The notes beneath the pieces were generated by a model, which had not been told where the DNA came from, did not search any database, and saw only the letters and a program-made list of their open reading frames with translations. Positions 22,801-32,533 of a stretch of DNA of 64,000 nucleotides are shown here, piece by piece. Each line of letters begins with the position of its first letter. Position 1 is the stretch's first letter. The position numbers were made by a program, and so were the translations under genes. This DNA comes from Acanthococcus lagerstroemiae (taxonomy: Eukaryota > Arthropoda > Insecta > Hemiptera > Eriococcidae), in NCBI GenBank assembly GCA_031841125.1, contig CM063108.1, positions 44,042,122 through 44,106,121 on the forward strand. Reading direction: 5' to 3'.

Positions 22801-25800
22801 GTCGATGGCGCAAAGATGATGGAGAGCAAATATAATATTACTTCTTTGTTCGCAGTTTTGGGTTTCACTCTCCAGGGTCCGAAGCGAGCTTTCCGAGTCA
22901 CAGCAGACAGGGGTTTTCAAAATAGAGGTGATCGGCAGAGGGAATAAACATTAGTATATCGACATCATCTCCGCAGTGTATATACTGGAGAAGTTGGGAT
23001 GTGTAAAGGTTGTGATGAACGTGTCGATTAGGTAAGAGCCTCCTACCCAATCGGGTGACTTCGAGCCGTCAGTGAAACAACAAATCCAGTCTGGAAAATC
23101 TTGTAGTAGAGAGTTGAATGTATCCGTTGGGTTTTCATTGAGGTTTGTCTTCATATCGCAGATCACTCGAATTTGCGATTTAGACCATGGAGGATAGGGA
23201 GGAGGGAAGAGGTTTATTAGCTTTCGCAGTATGTCTAGTATAGGTATTCGTGGCTGTAGGATCCGGGTTCACCTCTATGGGAACGACCTTCAAATCTCTC
23301 TGAGTACCCACAATCGACAATAAGCAGAAAATCACAAATACAATTCGCCAAAATGTAGCTAAAATAGGCAATTATAATCAGATATTTCTTTAAAATGACT
23401 AACTTTACAGGAGCAACATATCACCTAGCCTCTGTTTCAGTACCCATAAAACTTATTCAGACTCTGTTAAGAGCCACTGACACAAATTTGAGACTCTCTT
23501 AAACTCACTAAGTTTTCATCCTGACGAATTCAGACCTCAAGGAATACTCAATACTTACAGTTAAAGTGTACCAGAAATGATTCTCAGAAATATCGAACGG
23601 GAGGCTGAAGGTATCAAAACTCTGGGTAAATGGCTCAACAATTAAACGTTTGCAGACGATATGTAAGGACGCATACGAAAAGGGACCAGTTGACCAAAAA
23701 CAAAATGTTACAGGAGAAGCGTTTAAATTTTTTTTTTTTTTTGTGTAATTAGTAGAGCTAGGAATTTTCGGCAATAAACATCGGAAATTCGGCATTTAAA
23801 ATTACAATTTTCGGCATTATTCGGCAATAACGAAAAGTAAGCTTACAATATTAGAAAAAAGCTAAACTTTTGATGAAAAATGGATGTTTACAAGTAATAA
23901 TATTACAAAAATCTTTTATTGAACCTCACCATAAAATATTTTTCTCTGTAATCCTGTGTGAAACATGTAGTTCCATAAAAGAGTGAATTATTTAAATTTT
24001 TTAAGGTTTCGAGACCTGTATTATTCGTAAAAACTTGTTCAGCCTTCGTCTGCAGGCTATGTCCACGAGCACTCGGGATTTGACAACGTTTTGATAAAAC
24101 ATCATGGACAGATAGCAGTTGCTTGTGTGGGGAAGGGCCTCTCGTCTCCAGTTTTCGATTGATGTTAGGTAGGAAGGACAAGTAGGTTGAGATGAACGCG
24201 AGATCTGAGGCTAAATTTCTGGTAGTGTTAGTCAGTGATTTCAGGGTTTGTGTTTGTTTGCGATACTAAATTTTTTGTTATGCGCAGAACATCGTTTATT
24301 TCGGCGTTATTCGGCATTTAACTCTAATTTCGGTATTATTCGGCAAAATAAAAATTTTTCTCTGATCTTGTACTACCTTGATTCGTGTTCCACTTTGACT
24401 ACATCCCATCTGCCCTTCAAACAAACTCATTCGGCAAATGCCGGCAAATACTAGCTCTAGTAATTACCGTTCTGTTACTTACCAACATTTCAACCATGAA
24501 GGTCCTACACACTACCACACGCTCCCCTAATCTCTTGTCCGTTCCTTTCGGAAAAAATTTCCAATGTTTTCCAAAGAATTTAAATGTTTGATGATCTCCG
24601 AAGAATTTCATCGAAAACCTGTAGGTAAATCTCCGATGGTTTTTAAGGAATTTCATATTTTTGTGAAAGAATTCCGATAATTTCCGATGAATCCTATCGG
24701 AAATCTTTAAAAAAAATTACCAATGTTTTCCAAAGAATGTCAACACTTAACACATTACTTTGAGAAAATTTTCCGGGGGAGAACTCCGATGGTTTAGAAG
24801 AATTTTATGAAAAATCGTCATAAAAAATGTTCGATGATCACCGAAAATCTTCGGATCCGAGTCCGTTAAGCGGTAAGAGTAGACAAGCATTCATGCAGCA
24901 GGATAAGTGCCTACATTATAAGATTGGAGGTTCCTAGCGAGAAATGCGAGACTCCCCTTCAGCAGGTACGTAGGCAACACATCCTGACAACAGGTAAATG
25001 TATTTGCCTGCTCTCGCATTTAAAAGGACAAGAGGAAAATATGTTCAGTATTTGTGGAAAATTGTTTTCGAACAATTTAATTTTACATAAGAACATTCTA
25101 TTTTCTTTTGCACTTTTTTTGAAATAATAGATTTGGATTTGCCTCACTTAAAACGGCAATATCTCGCGGAATTTTCAGGATAAGAGGTCTGGAGTTGGTT
25201 TTATTCGATTTCTAAGGGATTTTTATATAAATTTAGCCAGAAAAGTAAAAATTGAAAAATTGGCCAACTGGTCCCTTTTGGTATGCGCCCTCGCATAATT
25301 ATTATAATTTATTTTATTTTATTTTATTTGAATATTAAATACTCCTTCCCATAAAAAAAAACAAAAAAACAAACAAACCGTATCTAGTAGTAAGTTGATA
25401 AGAAGGTACCTAAAGAGATTTAAGATCGAAATGTTCAACATGTTTTGCTTGGTAACTTGTCAACTCAGCTAAGCAAGACGTTTTTTTCTTTCTTTGCTTA
25501 TCCACTAAAACTTTTGTATCCGACTAAAAGAGAAATCTTCCAACGCCGTCGCATCTGACTCCTTCAAATCTCTTAAAAATATTAATTTTAAGAATATTTT
25601 ACATTTTAAATTTTACCAAATGGTCATCTAAATTTTCAACTGTCGGTTGATTTAGAATAACAGTCTTGCCGACTGATGAACGCTTTCAAAGTCGTACAGC
25701 AAGCAAATTCTAGAAGCACAATACTGACTGACAGCTGCCCTGTTGGTAAGGAGAAAATGGTGGAAGCCAGTTTTTTAGTGGCTAGTATCTTGAATGACTA

Positions 25801-27203
25801 GCTAACCGGTCCAAGTATCATATTTGCACATCTTTTTCGCGGACTGATGAACTGTCACGCTAACTAAGTCTCTGCTGACTGAAATTCATCTGTCAGGGTG
25901 TCAACCGAAATTGAAAACTAAAAAACCGGCACTATTGGGAGTCTCGCGGATTCATTTCCCGGTACCAAGAGTCTTTTTTCTTGATTTGCACGGTTGGTTA
26001 TTTACAATGTCCAAAAAAAAAATTCAACAACTTCACACATCTTTTGAAAAAATGCTCCCTACTTGAATTTTTCAGGGACTTTCCATTAAACTGAAGGATT
26101 TTTGGAAGGACAGTTTTTCGAACCTTGGGAGGTTGTGGACACCCTTATATAAAATAACACGCAATTTTGGACAGTTACTGCGATGCGCAAATACGCTGAT
26201 CAGAAATGGATAAAATACGACTGCAACCAAATGGAAAATCAAAAATGGGATACTAATTCGTTGGAGCCACACTGACCCTTGCGACACCGCATCTCAGACC
26301 CTCAAATCCACACTTCAGGATATCACGTTAGAGATCTGAGACTTCCTTCTGATTCTTTTTCAGTTGTAAATTTCTTCATTCTGATACTACTTACTAATTC
26401 ATTCACCTACAGAAATCCTGAAATATTCTTCTTAATTTTCATTTTCAAAATGACATTCCACACGAATTTTCAGAGTCGGCATTTTTTGGCAAATTCGACC
26501 GTTTAGCCGGCATCATGGAGGAAACTGTTAATTTATCGACTTCAACCTTTCCTTTTCGGTTTCTACTCATTTATTTATTTTTATTATATGTTTTTGACTT
26601 GGATAGACAATTTTTTCCCCAACTGAGTTAGCATTTTCAACTTAAATCGGTAAAATGAAAACGAGCACAATTTATTATATTTTTTTTATGTTTTGCTTGC
26701 ATGGAAATTTATTGTACCGAGTCGGAATTTTCGATTTACCCCCCCCCCCCCCCAAACGGAACACGGATTAAGACCATCCAATCGAGAAAAATCAACTCTT
26801 TGAACGCGTTGACTACGCTGGACTTTCAAAAAATACTTTCCAGCCGAAAATTCCGCAAAAACTTCCATTATCGGGCACCTTTATTCAAAACAATGTCATT
26901 TTTCCTACGTTCATGTTTCAATATAAATTGAAGCGCTGTTTACGTGCCTGTACCACTGATAGGAGCTTTTTACTTATTAATACCATTCACATTTAGGAAG
27001 AAATATTCATAATTTTTTTAATTTATATTAAACAATGCCCCTAAGATGGTTGGCACGAGTATTTGAAACTGCATCGAGAATGGTTCCTGTCGCTGGAGAA
27101 TGCGAAAGCTGACCTCAGCAAGCTTCCAAAAGGCAGTAAAGTAAGCGAAGAAATAGCCGAGTTGGGCTTTGAAGGATCATTTCGCAAGATCTCTTTCGAA
27201 TAG
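13718..27203 (+). CDS. CRAL-TRIO (alpha-TTP-like) copy B, complete gene, 6 exons
   Basis: Joined exons 13718-13856, 18689-18848, 19399-19651, 20005-20115, 21499-21604 and 27046-27203 give an uninterrupted 308-residue protein. Residues 1 to about 60 match the CRAL-TRIO N-terminal helical domain. Residues about 80-247 match the SEC14/CRAL-TRIO lipid-binding fold, with TPEGYR near the start of exon 3, an FDLEHVD strand in place of the usual DLEG, and LPSNYGG at 241-247. The length is normal for the alpha-tocopherol transfer protein/clavesin group. Such proteins bind a small hydrophobic ligand in the cytosol and move it between membranes; the ligand here cannot be predicted. No signal peptide or membrane segment is seen. 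The start ATG is chosen because it is shared with copies C and D. All splice sites are GT-AG. Confidence 0.85.
13857..18688 (+). other. copy B intron 1
   Basis: It aligns along most of its length with copy C intron 1 (32534-35597). It holds a SINE (about 17770-17984), and a block at about 15470-16795 has no counterpart in C. No coding signal is supported. Confidence 0.6.
17770..17984 (-). mobile_element. tRNA-derived SINE (SINE-1)
   Basis: Read on the minus strand, the element opens with a tRNA-like head: A-box-like TGGCCGAGTGGATAGCG and B box GGTTCGAGCCC. A ~130-bp non-tRNA body runs to about 17770. Copy C has no insert at the homologous place (about 35093-35110, GCCAATAGAGGGGGAGGGAG), so it inserted into copy B after the duplication or was absent from C's ancestor. 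G tracts at both edges hide the exact target duplication. It is not a functional tRNA gene because the 3' acceptor half does not pair. Confidence 0.75.
18689..18848 (+). CDS. copy B exon 2
   Basis: Acceptor TTATTCCAG and donor GTAAGA; 160 nt, phase 1 to phase 2. Encodes the end of the N-terminal domain and the linker to the lipid-binding domain (SLEVTKEKLELFYTAR, then NYDP). The codon CA|T bridging to exon 3 is His. Confidence 0.85.
18865..19120. mobile_element. 256-bp insertion flanked by 10-bp direct repeats
   Basis: TTGGAACCCT occurs at 18855-18864 and again at 19121-19130. Copy C has a single related site (GATTGAAACTCT, about 35761-35772) with nothing between. The inserted sequence is related, in inverse orientation, to the repeat at 4745-5185. 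It is therefore a dispersed repeat inserted in intron 2 of copy B; no terminal inverted repeats were found. Confidence 0.55.
19399..19651 (+). CDS. copy B exon 3
   Basis: Acceptor GTTTTCAG and donor GTGAGG; 253 nt, phase 2 to phase 0. Encodes the first half of the lipid-binding domain: KLTPEGYRISVYRIF, a variable helix, then VIYIFDLEHVDKAIFNFYI. Nearly identical to copy C exon 3. Confidence 0.88.
19652..20004 (+). other. copy B intron 3
   Basis: 353-nt intron, GTGAGG to AACAG, closely similar to copy C intron 3. No other feature seen. Confidence 0.7.
20005..20115 (+). CDS. copy B exon 4
   Basis: 111 nt, phase 0 at both ends, acceptor TTCAACAG and donor GTGAGT. Encodes PLRVHKIYALNMN and a basic helix, the family's strand-helix region corresponding to P-x-R-V-K-x-I-H-x-x-N. 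Confidence 0.88.
20514..21288 (-). mobile_element. RTE-type retrotransposon 3' fragment in intron 4
   Basis: Minus-strand frames encode late RT and C-terminal pieces: KPVKIGGYVVKWKEEVVYLG near 21110-21190, then a basic region ending in a VGRQIREGNG-like stretch, broken by stops and shifts. The A-rich 3' tail lies at 20514-20530. A 16-bp target-site duplication (ACGTAATTTACAATTT) flanks it at 20498-20513 and 21289-21304. It is 5'-truncated and dead; copy C lacks it. Confidence 0.8.
21499..21604 (+). CDS. copy B exon 5
   Basis: 106 nt, acceptor TTTTTCAG, donor GTATAC. Encodes IEVWNKSPTDL and the LPSNYGG motif, then ends in phase 1 after L-E-E-L-K. This closes the lipid-binding domain. Confidence 0.88.
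21880..23395 (-). mobile_element. non-LTR retrotransposon 3' part with RNase H domain, interrupted
   Basis: On the minus strand, 23166-22960 encodes an RNase H start (FTDGSKSPD, then IYTAEMMSIY). From 22920 to about 22500 it encodes CDSESSLRTLE and VTFIWIPAHRGILRNE, then TNRVLLGHTR. After a SINE the same frame resumes with ITHSYILEG and a Cys/His-rich C-terminus at 22093-21887. This is the RNase H and C-terminal region of an I/Jockey-type element, 5'-truncated, with at least one frameshift. It lies in intron 5 of copy B; copy C has continuous intron sequence here. Confidence 0.75.
22094..22495 (-). mobile_element. tRNA-derived SINE (SINE-2) with 14-bp target duplication
   Basis: The minus strand begins GTCGCCTCGGTGGCGTAGCG (A-box-like) with B box AGTTCGAATAC about 60 bases in, then a ~330-bp body. 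CGAGTATGTCCCAA is duplicated at 22080-22093 and 22496-22509. Removing the insert and one duplicate restores the host element's reading frame across LLGHTR-ITHSY, which fixes both ends exactly. Its body differs from SINE-1. Confidence 0.88.
23666..25291. mobile_element. ~1.6-kb TIR element in intron 5 of copy B
   Basis: The left end (23666-23696) and the reverse complement of the right end (25261-25291) match over 31 bp with 3 differences (core AAAAGGGACCAGTTG). No transposase is seen, so it is non-autonomous. It contains a hAT-like MITE (23753-24459) and a segment near 24970-25035 shared with the A-B spacer. I could not find a clear target duplication. Confidence 0.65.
23753..24459. mobile_element. 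hAT-like MITE, 707 bp, nested
   Basis: Inverted ends TAGAGCTAG are followed by a near match (GGAATTTTCGGCA / TATTTGCCGGCA). An 8-bp duplication GTAATTA(G/C) flanks it at 23745-23752 and 24460-24467. TTCGGCA words recur in both subterminal regions. The TAGAG start and 8-bp duplication are hAT features. No coding capacity. Confidence 0.7.
25292..27045 (+). other. 3' part of intron 5, copy B
   Basis: No gene seen. It is homologous to copy C intron 5 (about 47890-50368) and partly to copy A. ATTC at 26985-26988 in TACCATTCACATTT is the empty site that corresponds to the LTR-retrotransposon insertion in copy C. A C tract lies at 26740-26753. Confidence 0.65.
27046..27203 (+). CDS. copy B terminal exon 6
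   Basis: Acceptor CCCTAAG, phase 1, completing GAT. It reads D-G-W-H-E-Y-L-K-L-H-R-E-W-F-L and ends F-R-K-I-S-F-E before TAG at 27201-27203. The Trp codon TGG at 27051-27053 is intact, unlike copy C. This tail lies beyond the SEC14 fold and is well conserved among copies A-C. Confidence 0.87.
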
Positions 27204-28133
27204 AGAGAAATTCACAGGATGTACGTCAGTTTCTATAACTTAGTAATTATTTGTGTTCACAAACAATGGAATAGCAACTGGGTGGTGCCTTAGATTTCAA
27301 CCTCTGGTTACCGCACAGATACGTTGAGAAAAATGCTTGTATGATGTATGTACTTCAAAAAATATAAACTTATTATAACTTACCTACCAATCGCAAGTTT
27401 GTATTTTGTCCAGGTACATTTGAAAGTTCTACAGATTTCAAGAATTGACAAATGACCTGCAACAGAGTGAAGTAACGGCTTAGTGATAGCAATCTCACGA
27501 AAAAGAAAATGCCGCCTGCCAACTATAAATAAGAGACACGCCTCCTTTATTTTTCATATACTTAACCCGTTAAGAATAAACGACCTAATAATTATACCAT
27601 TTGGTTCACCCCTAATATAATGAAAAATATTAGAACTAAGGAATGAATACGAAAGAAATTAAAAAAACAACCTCTTGATAGCACCACTTGCGCAAAGAAA
27701 GTAAGCGTGTAATTGCCTCGGCCCGGCGCTATTACGAAACCAATGCTGAAAACAAACGTGGTAATCCTAAATTATTTTGGAGTTTCATATGCTCCAGGAG
27801 AGGCGAAGTAGGGGAACAGCAGATCTGTAAGAATGGTGACCAGCTTCTAACTGACCCCGAGGAGATTACAGAGGCCTTCGCCAGACGTTTTTCCTCCGTC
27901 TATCCCAAGTCTACCAACTGTCCCGCCAATATAATACATAAGTTCCATGGTCTATCTGTTGATCTTTCATTTAATAGTACAAAAGGTGTCAGCTTAGCAC
28001 TCCAACAGTTACCGCCTTAAGTAATCGTAGGGCCAGACGGCATACCACCACCCATCTTCAAAGCCTGTAGGGAATTTTTAGTTGCACCCCTCCAAAATGT
28101 TTTCCGCCTAGTTTTAAAAGAAGCAACATATGC

Positions 28134-29222
28134 GACCGGCTCGGAAGAAAACCGCCTTATGACTAACGTAAAACGTAATATGCGAGAAAACCGTGTTTAA
28201 AGTTAGGCAACACTGTTTTGTCATTTTAGGGATTTTTACAATGTTTGTTGCTGTTGAATGTTATTCTGTGCAGTGTTACCATTGAATAAGTGTCTACCGA
28301 CAGTAACAGCAGTGAATAGAGTTTGTGTATGTGTGTGTATAGCCTGGACAAAGTATACCTATATGCGTTGCCATGGAAATACAGAAGTGGGTAGAAGGAA
28401 GCTGCGTTGTACAGTTCCTGTCTTTGGACGGTAGTTTCGTATTTGAATCCTGTTTACATTTTTATCAGCCTACACAGTCGCACTAATTCTTTTTCAAGTC
28501 GATTAATTTGTTGTGTATTTCTGCGTTGAGAGATTTACAGGCCAGCAATTAAGTATTTTCTCAATTCCGAATTTTTTTTTTATTTGAAATAATTTTTTTT
28601 AGTCGCTAATAATGAGTGATTTCAAATCTATCGATGATATTCTTTATGGAAATGAGCAGCCAGTCAATTCAGCCAATGCAGATAAGTTCATTAAAGAACA
28701 AGAAAAAAAAAAAACAACTACCTGTCAGACAAGGTACAGGAAGAGGTCGAAGTGATACTAATAACAGTAGTGCTGGAGGTTCTGGTCGTGGGGGTAGGGG
28801 TCAGGGTCGAGGGGGGTAATAAGATTTAATATTGTTTAAAATTTTATATAGTATTTTTATCAAATTTTGTATTGCATTGTTTCGAATTTTGTATTGAATT
28901 TGTTTCCAATCTTGTATAGTTTTTATGAAAATTACAGTATTTTACCTTTACACAGCACCTTATTACTCAATAATTTCCAATTATGAGCTGAAAGGAAGTA
29001 TAGAAACAATCTCAAACGCATAAAAATCCGTAAAAACAGTAATTTCACTAATTCTTTAAAGTGGGGGGGGGGGTAAGTAAAAATCGCTCTACAGTCGCTT
29101 ATCATTGCACATTTTTGAATTTAGGAAATGCCAACAGAAAGAGGAGGGTATGAAGGTATAGAAACCATAAAAACCTGAAAATCAATTTTTTAGTCATAAG
29201 GCGGTTTTCTTCCGAGCCGGTC
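28134..29222. mobile_element. 1089-bp element with perfect 33-bp TIRs, inserted in the Jockey element
   Basis: The first 33 bases (GACCGGCTCGGAAGAAAACC and on to TGACTAA) are identical to the reverse complement of the last 33. An 8-bp duplication ACATAT(G/A)C flanks it at 28126-28133 and 29223-29230. Joining the flanks restores the Jockey frame (LKEATY-TSIWKA). It lacks a transposase and carries an RGG-rich frame at 28612-28819. The 8-bp duplication is compatible with hAT-like insertion, but the GACCGG terminus is not the usual hAT start; superfamily unassigned. Confidence 0.8.
28612..28819 (+). pseudogene. RGG-rich short frame inside the TIR element
   Basis: An ATG at 28612 opens an acidic-polar peptide (MSDFKSIDDILYGNEQPV) that runs into a 12-A tract at 28709-28720 and stops soon after. 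In the neighbouring frame the sequence continues as a Gly/Arg-rich tail (GTGRGRSDTNN, SGRGGRGQGRGG) to TAA at 28817-28819. A one- or two-base slip in the A tract would link the two, so it may be a frameshifted captured gene fragment or first exon. I do not recognise the protein. Confidence 0.4.
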
Positions 29223-30256
29223 ACATATACTTCTATATGGAAAGCAGCAAAAGTAATACCGATTCCGAAAGACAGCTCCGGTAACGATATATTACCAAAC
29301 ACCGAGCCATTGCTCTTCTGCCTCTGTCAAGAAAAGCTTTTCGAAGCTATTATTTACAAAAAGATCTACTGTCAAATCAAACATCTAATAATAGATCAGC
29401 AACGTGGTTTTGTTTCTGGCAAATCTGCTGTCACCAAACTTGCAACTTGCTTATTTCACTAACCCGTTAGCGCACGCCATCGACAACAGGCAGCAAACGG
29501 ACGTCGTGTACAGTGACTTCCAAACAGCCTTCCACAGAGTTGACCACCGAATCTTACTAATAAAGCTAGATCGTATGGGTTTTTCGGGCGAACTGATACA
29601 GCTTCTGAATTCTTATCTCCAAACTAGAGTCCAATTTGTATAGTTTAGGGGACACCAATCACAACCATTCATTAGTCAATCTGGAGTTCCCCAAGGCTCT
29701 CATCTAGGTCCCCTTTTATTTAACCTGTTCATCAATGACATTGGGGAAATATTTAAGGCATCTAAATTTCTCCTGTATGCTGATGATCTAAAAATTTTTA
29801 GAGTTATTCAACATCCAACAGATGTGGATGGACTCCAAGCCGATTTTGATTCCCTGGCTTTTTGGTGCGATATAGTAGCAATCTCTCCTGAAACTTAGAT
29901 AAATGCTTCTGCATCTCGTACACCAGGGAAATGAGTCCAATCAGCTTTGACTACAAGCTGGATGGTTACACAGTAAAGATGATTACGGAGATTAAGGACT
30001 TACGGGTGCTTCTGGATTCTGCGCTCTCTTTCAATAACCATCACAGCGCGGTCTGCCAAAAGGCCAGGTCGGTACTGGGTTTACTATTTCGACTATCAGC
30101 CTCGTTCACTAGACCTAGGACTTTATTAACATTATATCACACTCTATTTAGGTCTCATCTCGAATTCGTCCAGCTCTGCAATGTACTATCCCGACTATAT
30201 AGAGAGAATTCAAAAACGTTTCCTTCATTTTCTGTACTTCAAAACGTTTCAATACT

Positions 30257-30520
30257 GTAACGAAATTCGCATCGAAAAACGCTCAAAAACACATTAATGT
30301 CACACTAATACAACGCACAAAACAGTAGCTAAATCGCTTGAAAACACACAATTTATCGCATACAAAACCAAACCATATGGCGACGGGCAGCGGCTATTAT
30401 ATACCCCGGCGTTATCGGGGAAATTCCTTATCACTCTTGTTATCGAACTTTTCTTCTGCTGCTCGAAACGTGTCGATTTTTCTTTGCTTATCTTGAATGT
30501 TCGGGATCGTTCGCCACAAT
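30257..30520. mobile_element. ~264-bp solo-LTR-like insertion
   Basis: AATACT is duplicated at 30251-30256 and 30521-30526. Removing the insert restores the Jockey frame (F-Q-Y-Y-P-Y-D-L). The insert begins (T)GTAACGAAATTCGC, ends TTCGCCACA(AT), and has a TATATA box at about 30395-30402. These points fit a solo LTR, but a short MITE is also possible, and the exact ends depend on the duplication length chosen. Confidence 0.5.
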
Positions 30521-31220
30521 AATACTATCCTTACGACCTAACATATGAGGAACTCCTTACAGGCTTTCAAACACAATCGCTGGCAACTCGTAGAAACATA
30601 ACATCAGTCCTACGTATTCATAATTTACTTGCATCTAGAATATCAGACCAAACTCTACTATCACAAATAAACATTACCGTACCGCGTCCAAATCAACGAG
30701 GGCACAAGCCGTTCTATATCTCCATCTGCCGAACTACTGTATACAAAAACTCGCTAATAATTCGAAGAATAAAGATAGTAATTATGCTAAGTGGGAAGGA
30801 TCCCTCGATCGATCTTCTCAACCCCAAGGGAGGTCCTCGATTACCCCATGCTCTAAAATCCCACTTATAAACTAGCCAGGAAACGAACGGGGGCGGGCTG
30901 AAGCTGGGACTGGGCAAATGAAGACTTCGTGCTCTGTAGGTTGTGGACACATGGATGAAGCAGGCTGGATGCAGGAATGTGTATGTAATCGGATGTGTGG
31001 ATGGGTGTAAATGAACCGGATTGATGTGTGTAAGTAGGTAACTTCTTTACTATTAGCAAATTTGTACGGATGTTAGTAGCATTAGTATTGGAATTGTTAT
31101 TACATTTTCTAATCTTAGATAATGTTATAAAAATTATATAATTATATGTATTTGTATTTCAAAGGCTCATCCTGTAATTGGCGCAAGATGTTGGAGAGCT
31201 ATCAATAAATAATTATGAAA

Positions 31221-32394
31221 TAACAAATAATTTAAATTGCACAATATTTTCTTGCATAACTTCAGCTAACATTTGAGAATGATAAATATGCAACCTAGTG
31301 AAATATCGTTATTTTTGAAGGGAGGGGGGGAGGAGGTTCTTCTATTGGTTATTATCATGAATATAGCCAACTGATGAAACAAATCTAAATGTGGCTAGTA
31401 TTTCTTAAAACCAACCCTGCGGTGACTAAAAAATATCCATTGTAGATAATCCACCTCCCCTCTATGAGGAGTTTCTCGTAAATGTATCGCATGTATTCAG
31501 ATGGGGCGAAACACTGGCAAGATGGCGACTAGAGTAGGTCGTCATACACAGGCTAAATAAAATTTTTCGAATTTTTGAGCACGGCTTAGTTCAAAAATTG
31601 CCTTTGGTAAGCAAATGTGTCTTAAAATTTTTTTTAATTTGTAAATTTTTCCTAGATCAGGAATTTTTCCTTGAAGTTATGTATGTACTATAGGACTGAG
31701 AATTGAATGTTAAGCAGCACCTCAAAAATGCAGGTTATGCAAAATTTTCACAGAACATTTTTAATAGTATTGATCGCGAACTTTAAATTAGTCCATATAT
31801 GAATTTTGCCTAACTGTGAAATTAAAGGTGCTAAAGCACTTACAATAATTTGCTGCTTCATAGCGCCTTCAGTATGGCGAATAGGCAAAAATCGCATTTA
31901 GCCTTGTGGCCTCTTCATGAACGATCGACCTCCCCACCCCTCCAAAAAAAGAGCGGAACGAAAAAGAGGTAAAATGAAATGTGGACGATTGCCCATAAAG
32001 ATGTTCCCATTTGTTCGGTTTTGGTACCTTCCATTTACCAGCGGACACGTATTTAAATCGAAATTCAGTGTAAACGCTAAAAATGCAGGCTACCGCGACT
32101 ATCCATCAAAAATTCAAACTAAATAGATTTACATCTAATAATACACGTATTCGATGGATTTTTCATGTTGAACGACGAAAAACAAAAAATTGTGACTAAA
32201 ACGATTCAGTTGACGCACGAGTGATAATGAACTCGTTGCACAACAAGGTCATTCTCTGACATCACTGATCTCAAATTGACTACCTCATGATGAGCACTTA
32301 TTTCGAGACGATTCAGAGGCACTCAAAAATAGGTTCTAATTTGGCGAAGATCAACACAAAAACCTCAAAAACATTATTCGGTACCGCTTGCACA
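31221..32394 (+). other. spacer between B and C; conserved downstream block of B then 5' flank of C
   Basis: 31228-31900 is homologous to the region downstream of copy C (57655-58300), including a ~90-nt hairpin at 31803-31892. From about 32080 the sequence matches the 5' flank of copy B. An in-frame upstream ATG at 32287 exists in C only; copy B has stops there, so I do not use it as the start. Confidence 0.55.
31803..31892. ncRNA. ~90-nt hairpin, family member H1
   Basis: The arms TTTTGCC-TA-CTG ... GGTGCTAAAGCA and TGCTTCATAGCGCCTTC ... ATAGGCAAAAAT fold into a long stem with a short loop (CTTACAATAATT). Five relatives lie at 58207-60740. It is pre-miRNA-like or a very short MITE; nothing shows it is transcribed. 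Confidence 0.4.
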
Positions 32395-32533
32395 ATGTAT
32401 CTACAATTATCTACGAAAGAGCAACAGAAGGAATTTTTGGCGCAATATGGAGCCAACGAAGAGTCCGTAAAAAACGATGTTTCACACTTGAAGGAATGGC
32501 TGAAGAAACAACCTCATTTACCCGACATTGAAG
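32395..32533 (+). CDS. copy C exon 1
   Basis: 139 nt, from ATG (context ACAATGT) to donor GGTACTCC. Encodes the same N-terminal helix as copy B with few changes (AQYGANEESVK). Confidence 0.85.

Larger units (their letters stand above)
27565..31220 (+). mobile_element. Jockey-type non-LTR retrotransposon, 5'-truncated and dead, with two nested inserts
   Basis: Plus-strand RT pieces run from 27688 (KLFWSFICSRRGEVG, then VGPDGIPPPIFKACREF) to 28125, resume at 29231 (IDQQRGFVSGKSAVTKL; FQTAFHRVDHRILL; SGVPQGSHLGPLLFNLF; active site YADD at 29776-29787), and continue from 30527 to a TAA at 30868-30870. Premature stops at 28018, about 29641 and 29896, plus frameshifts, show it is inactive. It interrupts the sequence downstream of copy B: the homologous flank of copy C is continuous near 57650-57665. 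Edges are approximate. Confidence 0.8.

Noticed and set aside
32287..32394. Upstream in-frame ATG extending copy C exon 1 by 36 codons
   Set aside because: Copy B has in-frame stops in the homologous stretch, and the extension has no similarity to the family; the downstream ATG is shared by B, C and D.
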